A stretch of 64,000 bases of DNA from Smallanthus sonchifolius (Eukaryota > Streptophyta > Magnoliopsida > Asterales > Asteraceae), in contig CM042038.1 in the NCBI GenBank assembly GCA_023525975.1, forward strand, positions 7,937,272 to 8,001,271, in the 5' to 3' direction. This document shows positions 47,369 to 59,001 of this stretch, in pieces. The translations under genes were made by a program, and so were the position numbers. The stretch's first letter is position 1. Each line of letters starts with the position of its first letter. Under the pieces are notes generated by a model that saw nothing but the letters and a program-made list of their open reading frames with translations, searched no databases and was not told the origin of the DNA.

Positions 47369-49539
47369 CTAGTTTGTATGAAATGGTATGCAAAATTCAA
47401 GATTTGATTGCAGGATCGATGAAATAAGAAATACCATCATCTCATCATCTCCCATGATCTCTTCAATCACCTCTTGTAATGGTTTATCAGCACTGTTGGG
47501 TACAACTGCTGCAAACACTGATCCTGCTAATCCTGTGTACATGTAGAATACTACAAAGTTTAAACATTGCTACCTTTCGTATCGGCTGTTTGACTTATGG
47601 GGTCAAACCAACTATTTTCAACCTAAACTTTACAGAAATTCTTTGTCCATATAGACAATCCTGATAACTACATCTATATTCATACTGAAATGGGAAATCC
47701 AGACTTAGTTGTAGCAGATTTCCTGATAAATATAGATCTAGTAAAAAAAAGAGTCAAATTGCATTTTATTTGACCTCAAAAGTCATACTAAGGCTTTGAT
47801 TGGAATGGGTGTGGTGTATGGTTCATGAATCCAATGATGTATTAACAAAATAAGAATTACCGGATTCTGGAAAAGCATCGATGAACATCATCATCTCCTC
47901 GCCTGTGAGACCAGATAAAAAGCAAATCCTCGGTAGCGATCCTGCAATCTAGAAAGGACATGGAATTGTGACCCAAATAGCATAAGCAACCTCACATGGT
48001 TGCTAATGAACTTAAGGATATAACACACACATTTAGTTGTACCTCAAACCCATTAAATAGGTTGTATGTGTTTGTTTGGGTGACAACATGTCATTTAAAC
48101 TACATTTTCACATATAATGGCTAGGAGACAAACCTTTGAAGCTTCAAGGTTTGGTTGTTTGGTGTTTATTGCTTCCCAAAGCGAGCCAGTCATCATGTCT
48201 TCAGTGCAAAAGATTACCTAATAAACACAAAATTTTCAGTATTAGTAAAATGAATCTGCTAGAGTGGAATTCTTGGTGCATATTTGTATTCTAATTCTTT
48301 ATTGTTTGTATTGTGTTCATGTACTTTCTCTAGCATCTTGCTAGTTGGTTCTTCTTTATAATATCCTAGCCGTTCTAAAAAAAATCTAGCACCCATGAAC
48401 CGGGGATAACAGATCATCTGGATTTCCTCTATCCCCAAAGAAAAAGGTCAAACATTTGACTTTTAAGTGTCAAATTAACTAAACTAATAACTTCAAAACC
48501 GATAATGTAACATCCGGCCTCTCATAGCAACTAATATTGTCCGCTTTGCTCACGAGGAGCTCACATATTTGTTTGTGGTTACCTGGGTGGAAGGAAACTT
48601 CACAGGAGGTCACTCATTTTTGATTGCTCCCACCCAAGCACGCTTAACTGTGGAATTCTACTCTTATCCACATCGTATGTACCCAAAATGCATCAGTGGT
48701 ATTCAAAGTTAGACATTTGTAATGACCCCATATCTATCAAGTGGACACGACGATGAGGGAATTCCCATAAGGTATCAAGATAAAGTTTTAAGCATCAAAG
48801 TAAAAAATGTAACTTTTATAGAAATGGGGTCACAAGACCATGTTTAACTTTTAGCCTATAGCTTCAGAAAAATCTAAACCTTTGATTATAACATTAATAC
48901 CTCTAAGAATTCACCATCCAATTCTTTCAAAAACTCCTGTATCTGCAACATCAAAATGTGTTTATCAAGAATTTAAACCGGCCACATAAAACACAGGCGA
49001 AATAAGATCAATCAACAGAAGTTACCTTCACGACCTCATCGATTTGAAACCCGACCAACAACAAAGCCTGCAAACAGACCATTACACATTCATTACTTCA
49101 CATGATCCAAGTATCATATCTAATAACATTAAACCACAACATCCATCTGTTACTGGAAGTTAATTATCCAAATGTTGTTTGATTACAAAATCAATAACTG
49201 ATGAAGAGCTAACCACAACTTACTGGTGGACCAAATGTAGGATCATCAGGATTTAGGGGAACAAACTTTGAATCTTCCATCAACTCAGAAGGAGTTCCTA
49301 TTCAACACATCAAAATTAAAACGATTGATACTAAAGTAGAAATAAACTACATAAAAGTGAAGCAAACCTTCAGGGGCTGCCTGGAGGAGGTGTTTGAGCT
49401 CCGATTGATGGTGGGCGGATGGGATTCCGGTCTGAAATGATGATGAAAACTTGAAAATATTAAAAGGCACAAGTGGGTTTGAGAGATTAGGGCGTTGAGT
49501 GTAGGTCCAGACCCTGGTTATGGAGATAGAAGAAGCCAT
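47369..49539 (-). CDS. Plastid-type protein with DUF3783-like core
   Basis: Seven exons with fitting GT-AG and continuous phase: 49539-49368, 49297-49224, 49067-49026, 48942-48901, 48217-48134, 47948-47861, 47532-47369; 221 aa. The N-terminus (MASSISITRVWTYTQRPN, Ser/Arg-rich, few acids) looks like a chloroplast transit peptide. The rest reads SKFVPLNPDDPTFGPPALLL, GFQIDEVVKIQEFLKELDGE, ICFTEDMMTGSLWEAI, LPRICFLSGLTGEEMMMFID and NSADKPLQEVIEEIMGDDE. This order resembles the plant family I associate with DUF3783, a domain of unknown function; the name is moderate confidence, the gene model is high. The last exon could be spliced further, since ATG|GTATTT looks like a donor near 47432, so the final residues are uncertain. 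Intron 4 contains a Cassandra LTR and intron 5 shows no repeat. Confidence 0.82.
48280..48392 (+). mobile_element. Short LINE 3' tail
   Basis: TTTCTCTAGCATCTTGCTAG, ATAATATCCTAGCCGTTC and an A-run match the 3' ends of the LINEs at 5300-5351 and 43760-43831. It lacks coding sequence. It sits in an intron of the plastid-type gene, antisense to it. Confidence 0.65.
48506..48778 (-). mobile_element. Cassandra-type solo LTR with 5S rRNA-like core
   Basis: Read on the minus strand, the middle contains ATACCACTGATGCAT, CCACAGTTAAGCGTGCTTGG and GAGTGACCTCCTGTGAAGT. These follow plant 5S rRNA (CAGTTAAGCGTGCTTGGGCG, GTGACCTCC). The LTR ends GGCCGGATGTTACA at 48506. GATAA lies outside both proposed ends (48501-48505 and 48779-48783), although the other end reads TTGA and not TG, so that boundary is provisional. 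273 bp agrees with the size of Cassandra LTRs, which carry 5S sequence universally. It lies in intron 4 of the plastid-type gene, in the same direction. Confidence 0.8.
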
Positions 49540-49713
49540 GAGAATTGAGATGATGATGAGAGGACTGTTTATGCATCTTCTTTATCCTCTGTTTATGGCT
49601 TTATGTTTATGGTGGAATTTGTTTGTATGAAATTCACTTTTGATCCTCCAATTTTGTTTAAGATGCCAAATAGGGATACTGAATCTAAATATAGTTTATT
49701 TATTTATTTATTT

Positions 49714-50030
49714 TATTAAAATGTCATTTTCATCCGTATCCAACTTTTTTATAATTTTTTCGTCTCTACTTTTCAAAAACGAGCTAGTTTCATTCATTTG
49801 ACTAACTCCATCTACAATTTAATATTAAATCAAGGGTAATTTGGTTAGATTTTAACATATGAATTTCAAACCGACCCCTGATTTAACGTTAAAATATAAA
49901 CGGATTTAGTTAGGTAGATGAAAATGACTAGATTTTGAAAAGTTAGAGACGAAAAAGCTAAAAAACATTTTTTTTGAATGAAAGTTAACTAAAATGACCG
50001 AACCACAAGGAGGAAAATGACACTTTACTT
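49714..50030. mobile_element. Decayed foldback MITE of the GAGTAAA type
   Basis: The left AATGTCATTTTCATCC and the right GGAAAATGACACTTTACTT ends pair. Interior arms resemble the 42619 element (ATTTCAACCGACCCCTGATTT / AATCAAGGG). The terminal GAG/CTC is mutated and no 9-bp duplication is visible, so it is an older copy. Confidence 0.6.
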
Positions 50031-51378
50031 TAAAAAAATACTATAACAATTAAAAGAACTATACATTTGTTGTCCAAAATCAACAGTTTTTTAAATGCTT
50101 TTAGATTGTAACTTGTTGTAAATCAGCAGTTTTTATTAAGATTTATATGTTAGATGTTAATTACTGAAATAAAAAATAATAAAGATTTAAAAATTATAAA
50201 TAAAAAATAATAAAGATTTAATAATTATAAAATTATATTTTAAGCTAAAATATAATTAATTTTTTTAATAATTTAGCAAGTTTTAATAAAATATCAAAAT
50301 AAATTTTAGATATTTAATTATTTAAAATAATTGTTTATTGTAAACGTAAAATAGTAAAGATATATGAATTCGTTTTTATATTATATTAAAATTAAAAACT
50401 AATCTCATACTTAACAAATTATTGTTATTAGGGTAAAACTTAACCGAACGTTCCCCGGCCACATACCAATTCGGCAGATCGGAAACTATTTTAGTTTTGA
50501 TTTCCGGAGTTGCAATCTGAAAGCCAACGATTGATGAAGAATCTAGGGTTTTTTATTTGGAACATTAGTCCTCGATTTAGGGTTCGTTGAAGGCTGGAGC
50601 AACCGATCGACTGGCCTTTCAACAAATCCAGTCTCCAATTTAACCAGTTTTGTGGCGAATCAACGATCTATGTTCAAGTAAGATGCTTCGTCGAACCTTT
50701 TCATCACAACATCCGTCTATTTTGAATGATATAGGTAGGCGATTGGGTCATTATTACTTCAGATGCTTCTAATTTCTCTTAACAAAATTGATTTTGATAG
50801 TTCCTGATTGTTGATTCAATTGATGGCACAAAACAGCGTGCTAAATTAGATACCAATTTTGTACAGAAGTCTTGTAGCTTTGCCAGGCTAAAATTTAACT
50901 GAAATGAAACTATGAGTTGATCAGACAAGAGAGAACAATTAAGAGGTAGGGTTTCAGAGGCAAATAATTGGGGATTTAGGGTTGTTTAGTTGATATACAT
51001 AATTAGTTGCTAGCTAAGTGTTATTAGGAGTACTATGGTCTTTTGCCTGTGTCTAGTGGGGATTCATTAAAGAGAAAATTTATAAAGGAGCCATTTTTCT
51101 GATTGTTTTACAACTATATGTTCATATCGTAACAATTTCACACGTATCTTTAGTTGTGCATTTACTTTTACTCATCTAAACTTTAAAATTTTTCATTCTA
51201 TACATGAATAGTACATAAACAAATGCATACGTGAATAATAATACATACACGACATGGTGTTGCTTATCACATTAGTTTAGACTGTTAGTCACATATCTCA
51301 TGGCTAAATGAGGGATTTCTTTCTGACATGAATGTATAGGTATAACAGGAAATGATTAGTTTCGTGATTTTCTCTTCA
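50031..51378. other. Upstream region of the BORCS8-like gene
   Basis: AT-rich up to about 50440. A GC-richer stretch at 50440-50690 (CGTTCCCCGGCCACATACC, then TCGATTTAGGGTTCGTTGAA) looks like promoter plus 5' UTR. ATGTTCAAG|TAAGATG-type text near 50673 could be the first exon end. No repeat recognised. Confidence 0.4.
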
Positions 51379-51387
51379 TTAAATCTA

Positions 51388-51748
51388 GGCAAATTGGATT
51401 TTAATAATCCACGTTATGACCCATTAGCTGATAATAATCCATATTGTCAATTTGACCTGTAACAGTCTTAACTTTCACTTTTATTACCAAGGGTAGTCCC
51501 CGTAATATAATCATCATTGATTTACACTTGTTTTCGCTCAAAATGAAGATTTTGAACGAAATGGAGAACTGTACAAGCGAAATCGAGTGGAAATCAAGTA
51601 TAAATACAATGTAAATCTATGATGATTATGCTACTGGGACTGCACTTGGCAACAAAAGTGAAAGTTAGGAATGTTACCGGTCAAACTGACAATATGGATT
51701 ATAATCGCCAATGGGTCATAGTTTGGATTATTAAAATTCAAATATGCC
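51388..51748. mobile_element. Foldback MITE with GGC...GCC ends, 9-bp TSD
   Basis: 361 bp. The left arm GGCAAATTGGATTTTAATAA pairs with the right end TTATTAAAATTCAAATATGCC. The arms continue over more than 100 bp, including TAACTTTCACTTTTATTACC against GGCAACAAAAGTGAAAGTTA. TTAAATCTA (51379-51387) and TTGAATCTA (51749-51757) match at 8 of 9. It differs from the GAG...CTC group in its ends. Probably inside the 5' intron of the next gene. Confidence 0.8.
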
Positions 51749-52085
51749 TTGAATCTATATATATAATTCAGGAGAGTAAATGATTGATTAGTAAAGCGTT
51801 TAGAAATGTTTCCAGTGTATTTTTGCATAAACCTTAAAATTTTCATCCATCTTTGCATTCTGTTGCAACTATTATACTATTGTGATTGATATCTTCACAG
51901 CCTATGGAGTTAAAATGCTGTCTAACATTCCAGGATATTCTTTACCCTTCATGCTGATTTTAACTTTTTAATTCATAATTAGTATTTATTTCCATAAATA
52001 TCAGAAAATGTAATTGTTTATATATACGTATCGGGTCTTTCATTTCTGAACCAGTGATGATGAGGTATGTTCTGCACTCAACAAG

Positions 52086-52790
52086 ATGTATGAATACTCC
52101 CCAGCAGATGGATTTGTAGATATATCAGAAGGGTTAGGAAATATGATAAAATCGTTAGCAAATGAACCCTCAGTGGGGCTTTTCTATGTTCAACAACACA
52201 CTCACAAGGCGGTACCAAACCTTGTGAATCTCAAAAACAACATTGTTGCTAAATCCCGTGATATCAGTTTACACACAGAAGATTCAGAGGATTCAATCGC
52301 AATGCTGAGATCAATGAAGGAATGTGGTTTCCCTATTGTTGATGATATGATTAAAGACATTACAAAATCTTTAGCCATCATGTCGTCAAAACAACCAAAA
52401 AAAGGTTTGATTAGCAACAAATCAGTTTCAGGGTTTCAAACGGGCTCGTGGGGTCCGACCACTTGGAGGGGAATTAACGATGTTGAAAAGTCAACTAACT
52501 ATTTGTCGTCGGTTTTCAAGTCAGCAAAACAAAAGGCAACTAATCTTGCATGGGCTCCACAAGAATCTACAGAAGAAGCCACCCATGGGTCTGCAAATGC
52601 AGTACAAATAACAGGGGGAGATTTGCCTATATCCAGTCATATTTTAACTGGGAATCAAGAAAAAGATGTGTTGGTTGATGATTTGATATCGAATCTGACA
52701 CGTTCTGAAAATTTTGATGAATTTAAAGCTGATAAAGAAGCAAGATTTGAGGAATGGTTAAATGCTAATGATACTCATTCTGATCAATGA
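52086..52790 (+). CDS. BORCS8/MEF2BNB-like protein
   Basis: 234 aa in one coding exon. Residues about 10-100 (GLGNMIKSLANEPSVGLFYV, QQHTHKAVPNLVNLKNN, LHTEDSEDSIAMLRSM) match the BORCS8 (MEF2BNB) family: helical, with the telltale LANEPSVxLxxxQxH. In animals BORCS8 is a subunit of BORC, which couples lysosomes to Arl8 and kinesin; a plant role is inferred only. The C-terminal half (about 105-234) is polar, with WGPTTWRG and a final acidic helix (DEFKADKEARFEEWLNAND). The first ATG at 52086 fits family starts (SPADGFV..SEGL); a 5' UTR intron upstream is likely. Appears intact. Confidence 0.85.
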   Translation: MYEYSPADGFVDISEGLGNMIKSLANEPSVGLFYVQQHTHKAVPNLVNLKNNIVAKSRDISLHTEDSEDSIAMLRSMKECGFPIVDDMIKDITKSLAIMSSKQPKKGLISNKSVSGFQTGSWGPTTWRGINDVEKSTNYLSSVFKSAKQKATNLAWAPQESTEEATHGSANAVQITGGDLPISSHILTGNQEKDVLVDDLISNLTRSENFDEFKADKEARFEEWLNANDTHSDQ

Positions 52791-52850
52791 ATAAGGGTTT
52801 GTTTATTCTTGGAGGTTTTGACTGATTTTGATCAGCAGCCTATTGTTTGT

Positions 52851-53410
52851 AATTAAAGTTATTTGTAATAAACCATATAAAGTGTTTTAAATTTTGAGGT
52901 CAAATGTTACGCTACCGTACAGTGTTTTCGGAACTGTACCTGACCGACCGGTCGGACCGGGAACCGGTCGTAGAATGATCCGATTATGTCTATTTGAACC
53001 TTTTTCGTTTAAACATTGCTACCATATGTTGATCATTTATAATTCCACATGAAATGGTGTTGTACAATACCCAACTAGAAGGCCTTTTGGTATCATTTAA
53101 TTTTGGATCCAAATGAGTGGAAGGGAATTGGGATTTGTAAATGTAAACTTTATAAGAAAACTGAAATTGTTAAGATACAAGTTTAGAAGAATACAAGGGT
53201 CAAAAGTTTAAAAGAAGTTAAAAACCAAAGTTTTATAAAAGATTACTAAGAAGTTTTTAATAAGTTTATGTGATTAAAATAGCTAGAAAAAGGTAAAAAA
53301 AAAATGATAATTCTATTGAATTTTATTACTTTTAAATTAAAAGTAAATACATAAAGTTATAACTTTTTAAGTACGTAAATAAGTCGAACTTTTATTAAAT
53401 GTTAAAATTT
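52851..53410. other. 3' flank and intergenic
   Basis: The 3' UTR ends soon after 52790. ACCGACCGGTCGGACCGGG near 52944 is GC-rich repeat text of the kind seen in degenerate hAT elements. Otherwise AT-rich, nothing recognised. Confidence 0.4.
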
Positions 53411-53527
53411 TAGTCGTTGAAGTTAAATTTTGATAAGTTCGAGCTCTGGCATAAAAACACACTCAAATTTAGTCGTGGAAGTTAAGTTTTGATAAGTTCG
53501 AGCTCTAGCATAAAAACACACTCAAAA
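53411..53527 (+). repeat. Tandem duplication, period 59 bp
   Basis: Two copies of TAGTCGTTGAAGTTAA...TAAAAACACACTCAAA, starting at 53411 and 53470, with four or so substitutions. Confidence 0.85.
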
Positions 53528-53588
53528 GATATAACGTGTCCTCACTTGTAAAGGTTTAACTTGAATTCCTATCAAAGCCTTATAAATA

Positions 53589-53750
53589 TTATATGTAATA
53601 TACATATTTAAGTTATTAAGGTAAATATTCTACTTATGTAGTTGATTCATCTTCTTAACAAAATAAAAATTATATGTAATATACATATTTAAGTTATTAA
53701 GGTAAATATTCTACTTATGTAGTTGATTCATCTTCTTAACAAAATAAAAA
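53589..53750 (+). repeat. Perfect tandem duplication, period 81 bp
   Basis: 53589-53669 and 53670-53750 read the same, TTATATGTAATATACATATT...TTCTTAACAAAATAAAAA. I saw no difference, so the duplication is recent or an assembly duplication. Confidence 0.9.
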
Positions 53751-53751
53751 T

Positions 53752-54114
53752 TAGAGGTGACAAATTTTGACACAATCCAATAATAATCAGGTTTTGGGTT
53801 TTTATATGTGACCGGTTTAAAAAACATGTCATCGGGTTGACCTGTTTATTAAACAGGTCGTGTTCCGGTTAACTTATTCAACCCTTTTAACTAAACCGGT
53901 CGATCTGTCAACCCGTTTATTACAACCCACAAACCCAATTAACACGTTTACAACTTGATTGCAACCCATCAACCCATTTAGATAAAAGGTTTGAATGAGA
54001 CGCATTCATATTACACGATTTTAGATACGTGTGGGTTGATATCTTTAAGTATGAGGTGTGTTCAGGCATAACAATTCAACCAGTAAATCCGAACACACCA
54101 ATAAAACAGAAATG
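53752..54114. mobile_element. Possible hAT-like element
   Basis: The left TAGAGGTGACAAATTTTGAC and the right AAATGACACCCCTA are loosely inverted, and the subterminal parts are rich in AACCGGT/ACCCGTTTA motifs. No target duplication was found. Confidence 0.35.
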
Positions 54115-54466
54115 ACACCCCTATCTATCTCACACTTCTCTCATCTCTTTTTCCTTTTTAGAGGAACTGCCATAATCACGTTACACAAAAATATGATGAT
54201 AAAATAACATTATGCACATTTTGGGTTTCCTATTTTCCTTTCATTTTATTATTGGACATTTTTAAGCATATAAATCATTATTCTAACTTCCAATATACAT
54301 TTTTAAACCATTGAGCCGATCTAAAATCTTCTGGAGCCTGCATCATGTTTGAAATCCAGAACTCTACCGTACAGATGTACAAGTGTTTAGACTTTACAGA
54401 AAATTAAATTTTCTAAACGCATACAAAAAAGATATCATCCAATATTATGGCACAAGTCATTATTTG

Positions 54467-57400
54467 CTATTGCATTTCACCATCTAATTCAGCATTTGAA
54501 GTAGGCACCAGATCACCATGATTTATATTCGGAGGATTAGAACAGCTAATATCACCAGAATCAGCATTCAAATTTGGTGATATACTAGAGCAGTTAGTGG
54601 TCATATTTACACTTGAAATAGAGTCATTAACCGCTGGTTTGATTGGTGCACCACCACTGGGACTGCTGCTGCCAACTTTAACTTCTAGAATTTGGTTTAA
54701 CTGAGGGGTACTGTTGCTGCCAACTGCTTTAACTACCATTTCTCTATTAGCAGAAGAAAATGGACTATTGTTGTTGCGTACTATCTTAGCCTTTCTGAAA
54801 ACAAAATTCATATTATTAATAAATGCAAATAATATGATATAAATAAAAAAATTGCAGATAGATAAAGCATACCTAACCAACTTTTGCTTCATTACTGATT
54901 TTTGCTTTGATGTTCCTTTTTCCCAAATAAAACAAGGGCAAAACAAAATGTTAGTCTTGAGCCTTACAAGGGAAATGCTTACAGGACAAACACCTAATAT
55001 TGTTTCTTTTTTTTTTTGGGGGGGGGGGGGGATAAAGAAAAAAGAGTCAAATTGGTTGAACACGTCAAAAGTCACCCAACATGTATTTTTAATGCGTAAA
55101 ACGTCGTAAAACATTTGATTCAAAACTACATTTAGGGGTGTTTGAAAACCGTTGGAACCAATATAACCGCCCAAACCTAAGCAAGTTGGCCGGTTTGAGA
55201 TCCAAACGGTACGGTTTTTGCTCCTCGTCTGTTTAAAAGTCCGGTCCGAACGTGTAAACCGAACAGCGGTTTGACCTTTATTATATATATATATATATAT
55301 TATATTTCTTTTTCTTTTTTAGAATATATAGTTAACCATCTTTTGTCATTTTAAAATTTTTAATACGAACTAATGACTTTGAAAGAAGAATTAAGCTCAA
55401 ACCGCCGAACTGGTAAAACTGGCCGGTCCAGCCAGCCCGGCTGATTTGGTTTGCCGTTCCTAAAAACGTAGTTAGCGGTTCAGCTCAGAATTTTCACTAA
55501 AACCGGCCGAACCGGACATGAACACCCCTAACTACATTATTCTTGAAATAAAATTATTTTTGTAACAGTATATGATACAATAAGTTTATACTCCTTTTTA
55601 AATGTTTGGAAAGAAAAGTGTTTCAACCCAACCCGACCCGTTTTGACAAGTACATAAAATTACTTGTTCAGATCTGACCCAGTTTTGCATTTTGCCACCT
55701 CTAGTGAAGAAGTTGTTCAATTATAATTAGTATAGTGTGTTAAGAAAATATAAAAAGTTGTATAGTTAAATCTGAGAGCTCACCAGATTTAAGAGTCGAT
55801 GAAGTCAAAGCAGGCTTGCGTTTGCTTCTCTCGGCCTTAATTGAAGAAATGACATCATCAGCAGCGGGCCCCAATCCTTTTCTTCCAACCAGTTTTACTC
55901 CCAGTTTTTCACAAAGAAAATTCAACCTCATTTCATCGCCTCCTTTCACTTCTCTTAATTCAAACACCTGCTCCCTTGATAACAAAGTGTACACATGGAG
56001 TTCTTGTTGTTGATTAAAATGAGACTGAAGCTGTTGAAATAATAATTTATTAGAATGTTGTTGATCCGGTCTAGAACCTTCTTGAGCCTTCTTTACAGGT
56101 CCACTAAACACAACCCGTACAACCGCCATTGATTTATCACCTGTGTTTTTCTTGGTGTAAATAGCTGAAAAGCTTCCAAACTCCAGATCAGGTTCCCTGA
56201 ACAAATCAGCAAGAAGGGAGGCGCACGCGTGCGAGTTTTTGGATGGATTTTTTTCAATTATGGCCCGTGAGGCCCGATTAGTAGTATAATGAGCGATGTT
56301 GGCGGCTTCCCGTAAGCCGCTAAGAAAAGCTCCATGCATGGTTGCGGGATACCGCCTTGTGGTGGCTTCACCTGCAAAGAATAGTCTTCCATCTCCTACA
56401 CTTTCTGCTAGAATGTCATAATCGTCCCCTGATGAACCCACTGCTACATTCGAGTATGAGCCTAAACTGAAGGGATCACATCCCCATCTTGTGCACACGG
56501 TTTGTATTGGCTGAGGGACATCAATCCCTTGGGGTTCATATATGCCTGCATTAGTTAGAACAGTAAAAAATTTATCTATTTAGTAAGAATTTTCAGTTGA
56601 GGTATTAACTTTGACCAATTTATATAGAAATGGGTCAATTTAGGTTATTCTATATCTCTAATAGGCCAATCGGGTCAAATGGGCCGGACAGGTTCAAAGT
56701 AGGTCGAAGTCTATTTTAAAGCATACAATCACTTAACTCATATTATTCACGTAAATAGATTATTACAGTAAGAAAGTAGCTTTTGTTATCATATTTAGCA
56801 CACTAACTATTTATATAAAGTTGTGAACAAAGAGGTGTTCTAGGTCAACCTAACTAACCCAACCCGACCTGTTTTGACACATACAAAAATTACCCACTTT
56901 GACCCGAACCCGTTTGTTACTAAACCCACCCCTTTGGTTACCTCTCATTTTCAGCATCTGGCTTTTGGAGTGTTCAAATTAAAGTTTATAACTAGAAGAA
57001 CTACCAGAACAGAATGCTGCTTGTACAATACCATCAAAGACTAAAAAACCACATTTTTTATCAAGAAAACTAAACTACTTATAACTAATCATCTTAATAC
57101 ACATGTAACTTCACTATTAGAGTATATATACACCTTGAAGAATTTTAAGAACTCGAGTAACAGCATCAGTGGGTGGCATGCTTTCAAAAGAATGAGCAGC
57201 TTCTCCTGCCACCAACGCCATAAGAACTGGAGCACCGGCTACCGTCGCATAGCTATAAAACAAAAAGAACTCACCCCGACGGCTAGGATCATCTGATAAA
57301 TGCCCAAACATATCAAGATCAGTCCCCCAAAATAAATGAGGAAAAAGCATAGCAACTTTATTTAGTAAACCAAATCCTAGCCGTTTAATCCCATCAAGCT

Positions 57401-58862
57401 TCCTTTGAGGTAACTCGGGAGTGAATTTAATAAAACCACTTTTTAAAACCCCTAATGGAACCGTGCATAAAGCAACATCACCTTCAAAAACCTGACCACC
57501 ACCAACCACCACCTGCACCCCGTCACTACCATAACGGATAGCATTAACTGTTTTCTCGTATAAAATTGGAACATTTTCAGCTAAAGCCTGAACCAATCGT
57601 CCATTGCCACCTGGCAGAAAACAATGGTCACCCCCCATATCATACGGGTCATCTTGATCCCAAAAGGCTAATGAAAGTCTCGAAACTAAACCCGCGTTAG
57701 CATACTCAAGATTCGCAAGATGCCAATTAAACAAACTCATTTCCTCTGGATTTGCAGGCTCACCATCAACCTGCCAAAACGTCTCTAAAGCTGCACCAAG
57801 AGAAACATCTTGTGAAACTTCACCCATTAACTGTCTTAATCTGCTCGCCTTATCCAAAAGTTGGTTAAAAGCAACCTCAACTTTAGCATCAGCCCCAGAG
57901 TCAACCAGTTGACCATCCAATCTATAAAGCGGACACTTGTCACGTATCTTATGTAAAGGATAAGAAAGCTGGCGAGCCAAAACCGCAAGAGGGTTTCCAT
58001 GTGTACCAGTCAAAACACTCCCACCTAAATCAACAGCCGCAACCCGATTCCCACCTTCCATTTTCTTATGATAAACCCGTCCCCCGGGTCGTTTCCTACC
58101 TTCCAAAACTGTAACCTTATACCCAAACGACATCAACTGCCTCGAAGCTGCCAAACCCGAAAGCCCAGCCCCAATCACAATTACATTCGATTTCATACTA
58201 GGTTCAACAATAATTTTGTCTTTAATCATCGGTGCAACCCCGAAATTGATATATCCATGTGAAACTAAATACTTATATGCAGAATCTAAAAGCTTACTGC
58301 AATGTGAAGGTACAACATCAAGAAACATCTCTTTTGTCACCCAATTAAACACATTTTCCCTCCATTTAGTAATAATATGGTTTCTAATCAGTATATAATT
58401 CACCTGTTCAATCCCACCCACAACTGAAACCACACCTGCATCAATTTCTTCTTCTGTAAGTATATCCGCTGGAAATCCAGCAGTTAAAGCAATTAAAGCT
58501 TCAGATGTTGCCTCTTTATTAATCACTATTATCTCATCAGATACATCTAATCGTGCTGCTTGATTTGATCTAATGTTAGGGTTAGGGTTTCTCTCAAAAT
58601 CATTACTATCCATAGAATTTTCAGTAAATTCGGAGGGTAAATTGTATACCTGATTCGAAGACGGTGTGTCTCTCGGTCTGCCACGTCTTCTTTTTCTCGG
58701 TATGCCGAGTGATAGTAAGCGGTTGACATTGCTAGGGTTTGGAAGTGAAGAACTAGGGTTTGAATTGGTGTCGGAGTGGGGGAGAACGATGGTGAATTGC
58801 AGAGGGTTGTGAATGTTAGGGAGGATTTGTTGTTGGTGGTGGTTTTCGTTCGATGGATTCAT
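54467..58862 (-). CDS. LDL2: LDL2-type lysine-specific histone demethylase
   Basis: Four exons with exact GT-AG and phase: 58862-57134, 56545-55784, 54915-54873, 54794-54467; 953 aa. FAD-dependent amine oxidase that removes mono/dimethyl marks from histone H3 in the nucleus. A basic stretch KRRRGRPRD lies near residue 60. The SWIRM domain spans about 114-205 (EALIALTAGFP, NYILIRNHI, GYINFG). The FAD motif VIVIGAGLSGLAASRQL is near 229. LGFGLLNKVAMLF at about 500 keeps the active-site-type Lys, and FFAGEATTRRYPATMHGAFL closes the fold at about 633. TVCTRWG, SYSNVAVGSSGDDYDILAES and YTLLSREQ agree with the LDL2 branch better than with LDL1 or FLD. It is longer than Arabidopsis LDL2 (about 746 aa), mainly by an N-terminal extension and a Ser/Asn-rich tail from exons 3-4. 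An in-frame ATG at 58919 exists, but MNPSNENH is preferred. A MITE sits in intron 2. Confidence 0.92.
55019..55031 (+). repeat. T-run joined to G-run in LDL2 intron 2
   Basis: A poly-T tract passes directly into about 13 G residues. This is prone to slippage and sequencing error. Confidence 0.7.
55133..55530. mobile_element. hAT-type MITE with perfect 8-bp TSD
   Basis: 398 bp. TAGGGGTGTT at the left and AACACCCCTA at the right are perfect inverted repeats. ACTACATT lies directly outside both (55125-55132 and 55531-55538). Subterminal parts are rich in ACCGG/CCGGT motifs around a (TA)n core (55280-55300). It lies in intron 2 of the LDL2-type gene. Confidence 0.93.
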
Positions 58863-59001
58863 TGTAAGAAGTTTGAAGAAAATCGGAAGGTTACATTCGA
58901 TTAGGAAGAAACGAGACAAGGCGCCATTGATGAGGATGATGAGCTCTTGTTAAAATGCATCAAAAGTATAACAAAGAGTTAATTACACTAATGCTCTCTA
59001 A

